From assembly GCA_900095095.1 (NCBI GenBank), contig FMBT01000316.1:372001-436000 (forward strand): a stretch of 64,000 nucleotides of DNA, in the 5' to 3' direction. The DNA comes from Fragilariopsis cylindrus CCMP1102. Taxonomy: Eukaryota; Bacillariophyta; Bacillariophyceae; Bacillariales; Bacillariaceae. Under the pieces are notes generated by a model, which made no database searches, had not been told where the DNA came from, and saw nothing but the letters and a program-made list of their open reading frames with translations. This document shows positions 12,067 through 23,407 of this stretch, in pieces. Every line of letters starts with the position of its first letter. Positions within the stretch are counted from its first letter, which is position 1. Both the position numbers and the translations under genes were made by a program.

Positions 12067-13372
12067 AGATAAAAACGAAAAAGGGAATTCATGATACAAA
12101 CACATATATGTTACAATATCATATATAACTTATTATTTAAAAGCTGCCGCGCCGCTCCCCAACATCTTAAAAAGATAGAAGAGTCAACAGTCGACCCCGC
12201 CTATTAATGATCTATATTGCTTGTGTTTACATTGGTTCTTCTCCAAATTGATCGTCAATTGTTTGTATCTCTACTTCCAGTATAGTTTTTGCTCTGCTGG
12301 TCGATCTCTTTTTCCCCAATTTTGTATACATTTTCGATTGTTACAATATTTCTAATCATTGCTGGTGATATTGGAAGAAAGAGGAAGATCATTAATAGGA
12401 TACAAAAACAACAGCAAGAACACTGGTAAAGACATATATGCATTTTGGCATCACGATTGAAAAATGAATAGAGACAAAACATAAATATTCATTCTATTAA
12501 TATTGAACAAACAAATATGTATTTAAGATATTTACCACTATTATTACTATGACGCTATTCCATCCATACTACTACTACTTCTCTTCTGTTTCATCGCATC
12601 CTTGTTCGTGTTGTCATCATTGTTGTTCACCTATTCCTTGTCAACTTTATTGTCTTCTTCTTTTTCATTATACAGAATTCAGTAATTTTGATTTTTGAAT
12701 TGTTATTTTGTTGTTGTAGGCATGTTGTTCTTGTTGTCATCATCGTCGATCATCTTGTGAAATGAACTGAAAATGAAGGCAACGCCCATCGTCTTATATG
12801 CATGTAGTGTTGCAGTCTTATCACCATATCTATGACCACAAGACTAGCCGATACAAACATCAGAGTAGTGTATGGTCCCCCTCTTATTAACATACCCCTT
12901 GCCCCGCCTGCCCTTAAAGGGCCCTACTGTACATAATCAAAATGAAATGTACACTTTCTGGCGCCAATCGAATGGTCTGGCTGGGCCCTTTTTTTACCGA
13001 CACTACCGTACGTAGTACGTTAAGTTTGGGCTGAATCTTTTATGCTCTACAGTAGTACTGCCTAGTATGCTATTTGATGTCAGTCACGCACGATCTTTGA
13101 TTGAATGAATCACGGCGACTTCGTAGGGCCTTATCTTAGATAGCTAAGTAGAACTACGTGAAGCCAGTACTGTAGAAAGAAAAAAAAGCAAATACTGTAA
13201 TAAACAAAGCAACGCAAAAAGTGCGCACCAAGAACATTTTACACTTGGCATATGCATCGGATTCATCATTATCACAAAAGTCAAAAAGTTTTAAAATCAA
13301 ATAATAGAGTCAAATAATCAAATAATCAAAGAGGCAAAGAGTTAATCATATCTATCCATCATTACATCCATC
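12067..13372. other. Intergenic, no gene seen
   Basis: About 1.3 kb. A leftward open frame at 12255-12482 has no recognisable content. The right half is richer in GC (GGGCCC at two places near 12920 and 12985). It carries CGTACGTAGTACG at about 13008-13020 and other GTAC palindromes, then A-rich sequence up to the next ATG at 13373. Confidence 0.45.
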
Positions 13373-16300
13373 ATGTTATTAAAGTTTCATCGTGATATTC
13401 TTCTTCATCATCTTGCTGCAATAACAGCTACTGCTGTTGTTGTTGTAGCAGCAGCAACGGCAACTTCAGTTGAAGAATGGGTACCACCAAATTCAAATTC
13501 AAATTCCTTACAACTGCTCGACAAGGATGATGAAGATGATAGGGTGGGTATTATACCTTTCAATGGTAGTAATAATAATGTCACCGAAGAAAAGGAAAAA
13601 GAACCAACAACCACTAATGTGAATCATGATGATCTTTCGTACAGTAACAAGAATCAACTTCGCAATCAGAATAAGAAGGAAGACAATAATAAGAATGATA
13701 CAACAACACCAACAACAACACCAACAACAGTATTAATGTCCGTAGTAGATCTTGGTAAATTATCTACATCACGACGTGAATTACGACGTAAGAAATGCGA
13801 GAATAAACCTAATTATTTATTCAAGGGTCAAGGTACGTACATTTATGTTTCTTTTTTTCGTCCATATTCGTTCATTCATTTTTTGTCCTTGGTGTACACT
13901 ACACGCGTACAGGTAGTTTTCTGGTCGGGTCTGTTTCGTATTGCACTCTTTTCATCATTGCTATTGCTGTTGATGTTGTTCTTGTGTTCCATTTCGTTTC
14001 TTTACTCGAATCAATCTTTCGTCCTTTATCTTGTTCCTGTCATTATCTCATATTCTTTCGTTCTCCTCCGTCTACGTCTACCTACCTCTCTACATACCTT
14101 TCTCTACCTGCCTGCCACTCTACCTGTCTACCTCTTTCTTTCTACGTACCCACCACGTTTACTTACTTATACTGTAATGAATAAATAGACTGTGAGACAC
14201 ATTTAAAAAAAAAGACAAACAAAAGATGTAGAAAGAAGGATAAAAATAAAAAGAATAAAGTTGAAGGAAAGAAAAAAAGGGTTGCCTATTTTTGTCCAGA
14301 ACAATGTGATGAGGCATGTAAAGATAATGGATCAGAGGAACCATCAAGTTCACCATCAAATTCACCACCAATTAGTGTATCACCAACATTCACACCAATA
14401 CCAGCAGGTGTATGTGTTGTATCAAAGAAAGTATCGTCAGATGATACTTTCTTGAAAGCAAAAGATTTTTTTAGTAATAGTAAATATGGCAATGATTATA
14501 ATGCCAGTATTAAAAACCAAGATACAAAGAATGAATATATTGAATGTAAAAATTGTTCAAATTTAATCTTTCAAGATTGTTCTGTACAATGTATTGAAAA
14601 GGATGGTGCATGTTCCGATACAACATTTTTATCAACTGGTGAAAATGATGAAAAGGAAGACGGTGTAGTAGAGATAGTATGTAATGTTAAAAATGGATGT
14701 AAGAAAGCAATATTTAATGGTACTGTTGATAATAAAGGTAATATGGATATGAAAGTATCATGTACATCAGGAAAGTCATGTGAATCTTCTGATTTTAATA
14801 ATATATTTTCAGTCCAATGTGGATATGATAATCCAACTCCAGTTACAGGTGATAGCTTTTGTAAGGGTGCAACAATGAATAATATACAAACGGATGTTAA
14901 TTGTACTGGTAATTCAAGTTGTGAAGATTCGAGAATTAGTAATGTTGGTTATGATATATTATGTAGTGGATATAGAGGATGTTTTGAAGGTAAATTTACA
15001 AACATAAAAAATAATATTGATTGTACATATCAAAAAAGTTGTCAAGGTTTAGAAATCAATTATGTGAAGAATGTATACTGTCGTGAATCTAAGGCAACTT
15101 CCCAAGATCCAACGTGTTCTAGTATTGATGTATCTAATGCTGAACTGGTATCATGTGAGGAATACATTAATCCCGAATCGCCTGTTCGCATAGGTACTTG
15201 TATGGGCATTTTTGGCAAGGAAGGTCCGGTTGAAGAATTACAATGTGACAGAAATGGTTGTATTGGTAAGTATAGTAGTGATATTGATGATACATTGATG
15301 TTACATAGTATAAACTATGGTGCAGTGCAGTGCATATGTATGTATGTATGTATGTATGTATTTATTTACTTGTACTAACATACCTGTTTTTTCTTTCTTT
15401 CATATCTTCCTTTTTTATAAAACAAACTTGATCGTATTCTAACACTCTGTAGGTGCAATGACGTATGATGTTGGTACTGTTGTTTGTGATGGTGCCTATT
15501 CATGTAATGGAGCATACCTAAACGGTGTACGAGAAGCTGTTAGTTGTACAGGAAGTAGAGCATGTGGAAATTATGCTGTTTTTCAAAGTTCTGCATACTT
15601 TGTTATATCCCCTTTTAACAATGAGGTTCAAGGTTTTGATTATAGTGATGGTATTACTGTAACATGTGATCGAAAAGGATTTAGTGGGGAGAGTGTTTGT
15701 GGATATTATTATGAAGCAGATGAGTATCCCTCGGTATTATCAGGTACACGAATTGATGTTGGTAAAGATGGTAAATTAATATGTCAAGCTGAAATTAAAG
15801 GTAAACTTGCATGTGACTATATATCATTTGGTGGAGTAGATGAAACAAAAAATGCTCAATGTGATAATATCAAGGTTAAAAACAAAAGTGCAGGAAGGAT
15901 TTTTATTCGACCAGATGATTTTGATTCTAATAATGTTTATATCTTTCCAAAAGATCCAACAGCAGTTGAAGTATGTTACGGTCAAGCCTTTACTAATGCA
16001 CCAACCTCAAGTCCAACTGATCGTCCATCTGCTACACTAACCTTAAGTCCATCTGATAATCCATCGGGTATTTTATCAGATACGCCATCGGATACGCAAT
16101 CGGATCTGCCATCTGACTCGCCATTGGATATTTCATCAGTAACGCCATCTGCTATTTCATCGGATAGTCCATCTGTTACGCCATTTGATACACAACCGAA
16201 TACGTCATCTGGTATTTCATCTGATACGCCATTGGATACACCATCGGATACACCATCTGGTATTTCTTCTGGTACACCATCTGGTATTTCATCTGATACG

Positions 16301-16762
16301 CCTTCTGGTATTTTATCTGATACGCCATCGGATACGCCATCTGATACACCATCTGGTAATTCATCGGATATGCCATCTGATACGCCATCTGATACGCCAT
16401 CTGATATTTCATCGGATACGCCATCTGGTATTTTATCTGATACGCCATCGGATACGCCATCGGATATGCCATCAGATATTTTATCGGAGAGTCCATCTGA
16501 TACGCCATCGGATATGCCATCAGATATTTTATCGGAGAGTCCATCTGATACGCCATCTGATACGCCATCTGTTCAGCCATCGGATACGCCATCGGATATG
16601 CCATCTTACACGCCATCTGATGTTTCCTCGGATATGCCATCTAGTATTTCATCGGATATGCCATCGGATACACTATCGGATATGCCATTGGATATGCCAT
16701 CTGTGAAGCCAAAAAGAAAAGAGAAAAGCACAAAAAAACAAAAATCAAAAACCAATAGATGA
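13373..16762 (+). CDS. Secreted Cys-ladder protein with C-terminal Pro-Ser-Asp repeats
   Basis: Three exons, 13373-13832, 14189-15265 and 15453-16762, keep frame through both introns (948 residues). Acceptor TAG at 14188 was chosen because it follows a pyrimidine-rich tract and gives a module KKCE..FKGQDCETH..KRCRKKD..FCPEQC, a Cys pattern seen in many diatom extracellular proteins. Residues 1-31 are a signal peptide. Residues about 230-690 hold repeats of roughly 20-25 residues with paired Cys (for example VNCTGNSSCEDSRISNV, then ILCSGYRGCFEGKFTNI). This suggests a right-handed beta-helix braced by a disulfide ladder. From about residue 694, at least 40 copies of PSDT/PSDM/PSSI-type tetrapeptides follow, then a short Lys-rich tail. 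The protein is probably cell-wall or matrix associated. The function is unknown. Confidence 0.75.
16010..16705 (+). repeat. In-frame 12-bp repeat array coding PSDT/PSDM/SSDT
   Basis: The DNA repeats CCATCNGATACG and close variants through the 3' exon. The period of 12 bp (four codons) is kept without frameshift. Larger duplicated blocks are visible, for example the segment ending PSDILSESPSDTPSDMPSD, present twice within 16460-16550. Such arrays usually vary in length between alleles. Confidence 0.9.
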
Positions 16763-17976
16763 GTTCGTTGTGTAGTATTGGGGTTGACCGACCATCACAC
16801 CGACCCATTGTCTCGAATAAATAATTTTGTGTTACCACTTACAGTACAACACACAAACACCCAAAAAGAAGAAAAAAACACGAACAAAAAAAAGAAACAA
16901 GCCGAACAGAAACAAAAAAGGCCAAAAAAAAAAGAACATGTAACACAAAAATTAAACAAAAAAAAGATCCATCCAAAAACAAGATTCAATCAATCATACC
17001 ATATCATATCATATTACAGAGGAAAACAGTTTAACAAACATTCATTTAGAATTCATAATTCAATTCAATTCAATTCAAGTTCAATTTCAATTCAAGTCAA
17101 GTCAATTCAATTTAATTCATTCCATACACGTTAATTCATTCATTCAAAAATATATTGGTTCTCAAAAAATGCATTAATTCATATGTCCCATTTGCGAAAG
17201 AAAAAGTACGACCAAGGCACGGGTACTGTGCTTGCTCAGTCATAGTAGCCAGCGGTTCGATCATAATATATACAAATTCACACAACTATATACATACATT
17301 CATAGGACTACATACATACATACATACATACGCATCAACATTTATAAAACTTACATTATTATATATACATACATTTTAATGCACAAACTACGGTAGTAGC
17401 TATACCTTTCTACCGGTAATACCTTTCTAATAATTCTCTTATTCTATGTTTCAAATGTGGTTTCTAACCAGATTTTCATGTTTGTAAAGAACGACGTACA
17501 GTTTTTTACGCAAGCTTACGTACGAGGCAGATACTTACGTCTGTCAAACCACCCTCCTCCTCCTTCGCTCTACACCATACTATGCATTTATCCACGTTTC
17601 AAACAACCTGCGATCACCATTACCAGCCATGCGATCTGTATCTTCTTCATGAAAGAGAGAGAAATTAAATTAAATTAAAATTAATTAAAATATACACACA
17701 CAACATTGATCGGCATATCGGCATTATCGGTAGGTCAGCCCATTTTCTGCAGAGAACGGCAAGAACGACGGCAAGAACAAAACAAGACAAGGCAAGACAA
17801 AATAACAACCGAACGGACGAAACATAAAGGAGTATAGTAACAAACAATACAGTAATCGGAATTAATACAGCACAGTACTCTATCATCCAAAAGCAAAAAA
17901 AAGCGAGATATATCTAACGACAACAAAACAACACAACACAACTACCCCCCGTCCCACAGTCCCTACTACAGTAAGT
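16763..17976. other. Intergenic with AATTC and TACA simple repeats
   Basis: A-rich, then an AATTC/AAGTC pentamer region at about 17055-17130 and TACA tetramers at 17308-17332. No gene with recognisable content is present. The last ~100 bases before the ATG at 17977 form a CAA/CAC-rich leader to the methyltransferase gene. Confidence 0.5.
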
Positions 17977-20097
17977 ATGGCGACTAATATACCACCACCA
18001 ACACTAACAACAATAATAAGTAAGGTCGATAATATACCAATAACGAATCGTTTATTTTTATCACATATTAATTTTCAAAAGAATGACAATGTTGATGCGT
18101 CGACGGCGGTAGACGAAAATAATGGCACCAACAACGGTAATGACGAAGAAACAGAAGAAGTCATTAAAGAAGGATTAAAAGAATTATTTTCCGAATATGG
18201 TTCCGTTCAAGAAATATTTCTTTCGGACAAGAATAATGATAAGAGTCAAAAATTTGATACTATTGATGATCAACGTCGTTATTTACCATCATCCTTTGGT
18301 TTTATCGCAATGGAAAATTCCCAACAAGCAGAATTGGCGATACGTGAATTATCCATCACCACAACCAATACCAATACTTCAAAAGAAGATGAAGACAACA
18401 ACACCAACAACAATGTATCATCATCTGTACGTAAAAGAAAATTACAATTGCGTTCATTATTTCGGAATGTACAACCAGCAAGAATTTATAAATCCAAACA
18501 AAATCCGAATAATAAAAAAGAAAAAAAACGTGCAGTACTTCTTCAAGAATATAATGAAATTAAATCTTATATTATTAGTACTGATAGTGATTCAAATACA
18601 AATACTGCAGTAGCAAATTTGATTTGTCAAACTCATACGTCACATGTGGAACGATTACAAGACTATCTGTTATCATTATCAAACAAAAAAGATGATGAGT
18701 ATGGTGTCAAACTTATTGGTTGTTTTTCACCACAAAAATGTACGTCACTTATACTACTCAGAGTGACTACTACTACTGGTATTGGTGATTCTTTTTTAGA
18801 AATATTTACACAACGTTTATGGAAGACCTGGTATATTGCACCAAATTTAAATCGTATCACAATCTTAAATGATAAAAGTAATGACAATAATCAAAATAAT
18901 AATAAACTGATTGAAGGGACTATACGGAAGGATGTGGTTCCAGCAATTTTTCGTTCTTTATTATTATTAGCATCATCATCATCAAAGGATAATGAGAATA
19001 ATGAGAATAACGAGAATAACGAGAATGAGAATTTTATCAAGTTACGTGTTTTTATCTTTCCACCAAAGTTACAAACTGCATTATTAGAGGGATTAGAGGA
19101 TTATAATAATACCGAATACGCCAACAGCAACAACAATACAAGTAATCAAAAAGGACTGAAAATTGAATTTGTTCCAACGAATCCCACACATACAATATCA
19201 ATTATTCAATTGCATAAGGGTGTGGATGTTGTGGTACACAATAAACAAACCAAGATAACGGATGTCAATAATAAAGCATTATTTGTGATTGGTCGCTTAG
19301 AAAAAACAAGTACAACTAATAATAATACTAATGGTAGTCATCCACCAATTAATATTAGGAATGTTACCAATGATGGTGATGCATCGTCGTCTAGTATTTC
19401 ACGTGCCTATTGGAAATTACAAGAAGCATGGGAACGTTATAAATATGACTCACCAAATTTAACTTGTCTTAACAACAGCAACAATAGTAAAAAATTATTA
19501 TGGGCCTTAGATTGTGGATCCGCACCAGGTGGATGGACGAAATTTTTATTTCGTCCAGGAGTTGTTGATCGAATCTATTCCATTGATCCTGGTAAATTAT
19601 CCACAGAAGTCTTACCTGGATTAGATATACAGAATGGTACTTATACTACTGATAGTAGTACTTCTTCTACTAGCAATAGTAACATGATTGTACGATATAT
19701 GGATACCACAATCCAAAAAGCAATACCACAATTACAAATGGAATGTCAAAATCGAATTGCTGTTGATAATAATAATAATCCTAACTATTTAGATATTTGG
19801 GTCAGTGATATGTGTTGTAAAGATTTGTCCAGTCAAATTGATTATTTTTTAGATGCACGTACTGCTGGTATTGTAGGACGTGGGACATTTTTTGTCTTGA
19901 CCTTAAAATGTATTGTGGGATATTCGACTACAGCATTTAATGAACAATCAAAGGAACAAGTCCAACGTTTAACAACTCCAATTGAAACCGAGGAGGGTAG
20001 TATAACATGTCGTCCTCCTATAGCACATAGTGTACATAATATACATTTATTTTCAAATCGAAATAGTGAACGTACTATTATTGGTTATTTAAATTAA
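17977..20097 (+). CDS. RRM + FtsJ-like RNA methyltransferase
   Basis: A single exon of 706 residues. The N-terminus looks like a degenerate RRM (NRLFLSHINF as RNP2; SFGFIAME as RNP1-like; about residues 20-130). The C-terminal third is an FtsJ/RrmJ-type Rossmann methyltransferase: SRAYWKLQEAW, the SAM loop LDCGSAPGGWTKFL (about 510-523), IYSIDPG, IWVSDMCC and the late lysine in FVLTLKCIVGY (about 641). These fit the K-D-K-E positions of 2'-O-ribose methyltransferases, with D in VSD and K in LKC. The substrate (rRNA, tRNA or other) cannot be told. Asn/Thr-rich linkers lie between the domains. There is no targeting peptide, so it is likely nuclear or cytosolic. Confidence 0.8.
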   Translation: MATNIPPPTLTTIISKVDNIPITNRLFLSHINFQKNDNVDASTAVDENNGTNNGNDEETEEVIKEGLKELFSEYGSVQEIFLSDKNNDKSQKFDTIDDQRRYLPSSFGFIAMENSQQAELAIRELSITTTNTNTSKEDEDNNTNNNVSSSVRKRKLQLRSLFRNVQPARIYKSKQNPNNKKEKKRAVLLQEYNEIKSYIISTDSDSNTNTAVANLICQTHTSHVERLQDYLLSLSNKKDDEYGVKLIGCFSPQKCTSLILLRVTTTTGIGDSFLEIFTQRLWKTWYIAPNLNRITILNDKSNDNNQNNNKLIEGTIRKDVVPAIFRSLLLLASSSSKDNENNENNENNENENFIKLRVFIFPPKLQTALLEGLEDYNNTEYANSNNNTSNQKGLKIEFVPTNPTHTISIIQLHKGVDVVVHNKQTKITDVNNKALFVIGRLEKTSTTNNNTNGSHPPINIRNVTNDGDASSSSISRAYWKLQEAWERYKYDSPNLTCLNNSNNSKKLLWALDCGSAPGGWTKFLFRPGVVDRIYSIDPGKLSTEVLPGLDIQNGTYTTDSSTSSTSNSNMIVRYMDTTIQKAIPQLQMECQNRIAVDNNNNPNYLDIWVSDMCCKDLSSQIDYFLDARTAGIVGRGTFFVLTLKCIVGYSTTAFNEQSKEQVQRLTTPIETEEGSITCRPPIAHSVHNIHLFSNRNSERTIIGYLN

Positions 20098-20472
20098 ATT
20101 AAAAAAACAAGTATGATAAAGAAAATAATAAAAAAGTAATAAAAAACCTAAAAGAAAGAAAGAAACAAAGATAGAAAGAAATTTACGATATCATTAAAGA
20201 TATAATATAATATAATATAATATAGTATGATGAACAAGTAGAAATAATACTGTATCTCACCATTCTTACTGTCTTTATTTTTCCCTGTTCAAATACCGTA
20301 GTAGAGCTTTTATCACCTATCGCCTATCACCTATCATACTCTGCGTGTTATTTCTCTATCGTGTAATACTACCTTACTATGATTCAATGCAATCTTTTTG
20401 TGCAAAGAAAGTAGTACAGCAGAGGAAAGGGAATGCTTGATGAGGTTCTACATAAAAAGCAACTTGCTGTAA
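20098..20472. other. Convergent 3' ends with ATATA pentamer repeat
   Basis: 3' regions of the methyltransferase gene (+) and the kinase-like gene (-). An A-rich stretch is followed by a (TATAA)n run at about 20200-20224. No gene is seen. Confidence 0.5.
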
Positions 20473-21741
20473 TTACTGTTCCGTATCTTTCTTCGACTTT
20501 TTTTTCGGCCTCTTCTTCCTCTTCGATAATAGTGCGACACATTCCTCCATGGCACGTGTTGTATTAATACGGTCGCTACTGTAGCCACCAGAGGCATCCT
20601 CCACAGAAACAGCAGGAGAAGACGCCTTATTTGACGTTGTCATATTACTATCGCTAGCTTCGCTGGTACTGTGAACAACAGGAAAGGAACAATCTAGTGA
20701 AGGTATGCCTGTCAAATCGGATATCACTTTACAATTCACTTTGAGGATGTTGTCGACTTGGCAGATATGGTTCTTGTATAAATTTTTGCACACAACCGCC
20801 ATGTCCAGATCTGTATGAAAAATATTCCCTGGTGTTCCCCTTCCACTCTTCCTCACGATGTACTGCTGCGGATATGAATTGTCCGTACTCATACCGATTG
20901 TGATGTTGGCATTCAATCCTCTTTCCTCCAATTTAGTTAACACAATCGGAGAATCGGAGTAGTTCGCGTACCGCCGAGCTATGTTTCTGAAGTCTTCTAC
21001 GTCTCGGGGGGTGAAGTAGCTTTTGAAGCAGCTGGATTTTGTTGGAATTGGAATATTCCACGATGCCAATATTGGCTTCCCCATCTCTATTACAGATGTG
21101 TGGCCAACAGAGAAGTCAGATGCAAGCTTCGTGATATCCGTCGGACGATTCTTTTTGTCATCAAACGGGACGTAGCATTCACCAAAAAATCGTAGGGCTC
21201 CCTCGTCACCAAACTGTTTGTGCAGTCCTCGAAATATCTCCGCTTCTTCTGCGATCAGCTTCTGGTTATAACAATTGTTACTCTGGCAACGCTTTGCCAC
21301 CGCGTGCTCACCCGACGGAAGTTTGACCTCGAAGGTAATCTTCTGTTTACCTTCCCCCAAAACACGAACGATTTCGAGTTCCGCAATATCGGCACATCCC
21401 AGAAGACTACTCGTCCTGCTATTAACACGCCTTTTGCTCGAATTCGCAACGCTGTTGATGTTGGCAAAACCAGAATCGTGTAATGTGATGATGATGTTGT
21501 CGGTGATGATGCTCTTGAAGTTGATGTTGATTCTATCTCTGGGATCAATGATGGAACCGAAGCCAGTGCTGATGTGGTACGATCGGATCAGGTGAATATT
21601 GTAAAAAATTGAAGGGACGGCAATGGTGAACAGTATAGGTAAATAAAGTGCTCCTAGCGGCGATAAACCCTGAATTTTTCTTCGAATATGTCGAAGATAA
21701 GAAGTATCGTCTAGAACACGAGATTTCTTTTGAGGTGGCAT
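20473..21741 (-). CDS. Type II membrane protein with kinase-like domain (possible pseudokinase)
   Basis: Start set at the ATG at 21741 (MPPQKKSR), because the longer frame upstream begins with TTG. 422 residues. A basic N-terminus is followed by a membrane segment at about 31-52 (LYLPILFTIAVPSIFYNIHLI) and a lumenal domain. That domain starts like a protein-kinase N-lobe: IVRVLGEGKQKITFEV (glycine loop), then HAVAKRC (the lysine) and an EEAEIF helix. The catalytic loop is not standard. The nearest candidate, NIFHTDLDMAVVCKN, lacks the HRD/K/N layout, and a DFG is not clear. It may be a secretory-pathway kinase of the FAM20/FAM69 kind, or an inactive relative. The C-terminus is Lys/Arg-rich. 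The kinase fold is inference from the N-lobe. Confidence 0.5.
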   Translation of the reverse strand: MPPQKKSRVLDDTSYLRHIRRKIQGLSPLGALYLPILFTIAVPSIFYNIHLIRSYHISTGFGSIIDPRDRININFKSIITDNIIITLHDSGFANINSVANSSKRRVNSRTSSLLGCADIAELEIVRVLGEGKQKITFEVKLPSGEHAVAKRCQSNNCYNQKLIAEEAEIFRGLHKQFGDEGALRFFGECYVPFDDKKNRPTDITKLASDFSVGHTSVIEMGKPILASWNIPIPTKSSCFKSYFTPRDVEDFRNIARRYANYSDSPIVLTKLEERGLNANITIGMSTDNSYPQQYIVRKSGRGTPGNIFHTDLDMAVVCKNLYKNHICQVDNILKVNCKVISDLTGIPSLDCSFPVVHSTSEASDSNMTTSNKASSPAVSVEDASGGYSSDRINTTRAMEECVALLSKRKKRPKKKSKKDTEQ

Positions 21742-23407
21742 CGTTGTTTGTTTGGTCGTTGGGTGGTATTTCAATCAAATGGAATGACACTATAGTATGA
21801 AATGTGAATATTTCAATGATGGTTTTGAGTTGTTGTAGTAGTAGTATTATGACAATATGAACACAAAATGCTTCATGTTGATACCGTATCTTAACACGAC
21901 GATGCTTCATGTTGATACCGTAACGACATACTGTACATAAAAGATGTTTTTTTTTAAAATGCAGTACCAGTAATTCATTGTGTCTGTTGATGCTGTCAGC
22001 GTGATTGTATTTTTAATTATGTGTCTGTTTCTCTCGTTATCGTACTTTGAAGTACGATAACGAGATGTTGTGAACGCGTTATTAATTTTTATTTATTTTC
22101 AGATAATAAGAAAAATTGTATTTTAACGCAATATAATTTCACTGAAGATCGCATTGTGAATGATATTACAAATTGTTCATGGACATTAACAGGGTTTAAC
22201 GCGTTATACAGAAAATTGTACAACAATGAAGTAGCAATTTTCCGGATGCTACTGACAAAACACCAGACCGTCTTGGTTGTTTCGATGGCTAGGTGAGAAA
22301 GGAACGAATGATCACCATCTTGCTGATGACTGGTTATTTTTATTGCCATGATATCTTCTCGCTGTGAACTGGATATATAGTCCTTCGGACAATATATACA
22401 AAATACTACTACTACTGCGAACACTAATAATGCAAACTGGCAAGAAGAAATATAAATGCCACTGTAGCTACACCAATAGCGACAATGGTGTTGCTACCTG
22501 CCCCCGACATCAAAAGTCGAAGTCGGAAAATTGCATAAATAGAAAAAATTAAAGGATAGATCAACTGTAAGTTGGAGTTTTGGGTGAAGAAATGAAATTC
22601 CGTAGAATCAATCCATCGAAAATCACATATCATTATTTCTAAACTACTAGTAGAATGATAGTATGAAGGTAATCACTGTTCTCTTTTGTGAAAAGACAAT
22701 CACTGTTCTCGTTTGTGCCAAGCCAATTAATCAATCATACAAACAATATATATCCATATATAACATAATACTGATGTATGAGTAAGTGAAGATGTACCCG
22801 ACATCCAAGTCGAAGTCGGAAAATTGCATAAATATAAAAATTAAAGGATACATAGTTAAATAATTTGGGAAGTTTCTTGGGGACCATCCGCGACTAAACA
22901 ACTAGTCACTCGCGACTTTATTTACGTATATTGTATCAATGTATAAGTAAGTGAAGATGTGAAGTCACTGAATCAGTCCTGTTTTTAAGATCACTACTTG
23001 TAATTGTGTATTGATGATCGATGTGGAGGAAACATTTTGTGTTCTTTTCATGAGCGAACAATAACTTGGCCATAATAACTACAGTACTAGTGTTCATTTT
23101 GTTGTATGGCCATATCTGTACCATACACGTGTTTCTTACGCCTACACAATAAACAACTACTATCAATATAATTTTCACCTCAAAAAGGCACCTATTTTTT
23201 TCATGGTAGCTTGAAATCACACGAAATAGGAAAGAGAAGAAAGAAAACAAGAATACCCATTTTAAGAAAGATAAAGCAGCGAACACTAGTTTGGAAACAC
23301 GATCACAGAAGGAATATATTAGCTAAAGCTTTGCAAGCCACCAATAACAAGAACATTCATTATTGTAATAGAGAAATTGTATAAACTATAAACAAGATCT
23401 CTATAAC
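21742..23407. other. Divergent intergenic region with palindrome and repeats
   Basis: 1.7 kb between two divergently read genes, so it should hold both promoters. It carries a perfect 34-bp palindrome at 22032-22065, and a ~45-bp direct repeat at about 22510-22556 and 22806-22853. A copy of the start of the following gene lies at 23278-23320. Short open frames at 22089-22633 (-) have hydrophobic content only and are not called. Confidence 0.5.
22032..22065. repeat. Perfect 16-bp inverted repeat with 2-nt spacer
   Basis: TCTCGTTATCGTACTT at 22032-22047 is followed by TG and its exact reverse complement at 22050-22065. DNA this symmetric can extrude a cruciform, form an RNA hairpin or bind a dimeric regulator. 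It lies about 290 bp upstream of the kinase-like gene. Confidence 0.95.

Noticed and set aside
14226-14272. Alternative intron acceptors for exon 2 of the PSD-repeat gene (14261 or 14267)
   Set aside because: They keep frame but lack a pyrimidine tract, and they would delete the second Cys of the conserved module. TAG at 14188 fits better.
16176-16706. Long open frames (MAYPMAYQMA... and IRHRIHHL...) opposite to or overlapping the PSD repeat
   Set aside because: The 12-bp repeat has no stop in several frames. Signal peptide, Cys modules and splicing support only the PSD frame.
17205-17265. tRNA-like text with GGTTCGAT
   Set aside because: No acceptor stem or anticodon arm can be folded around it.
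21742-21774. Longer N-terminus of the kinase-like protein
   Set aside because: It begins with TTG. The ATG at 21741 is the first normal start.
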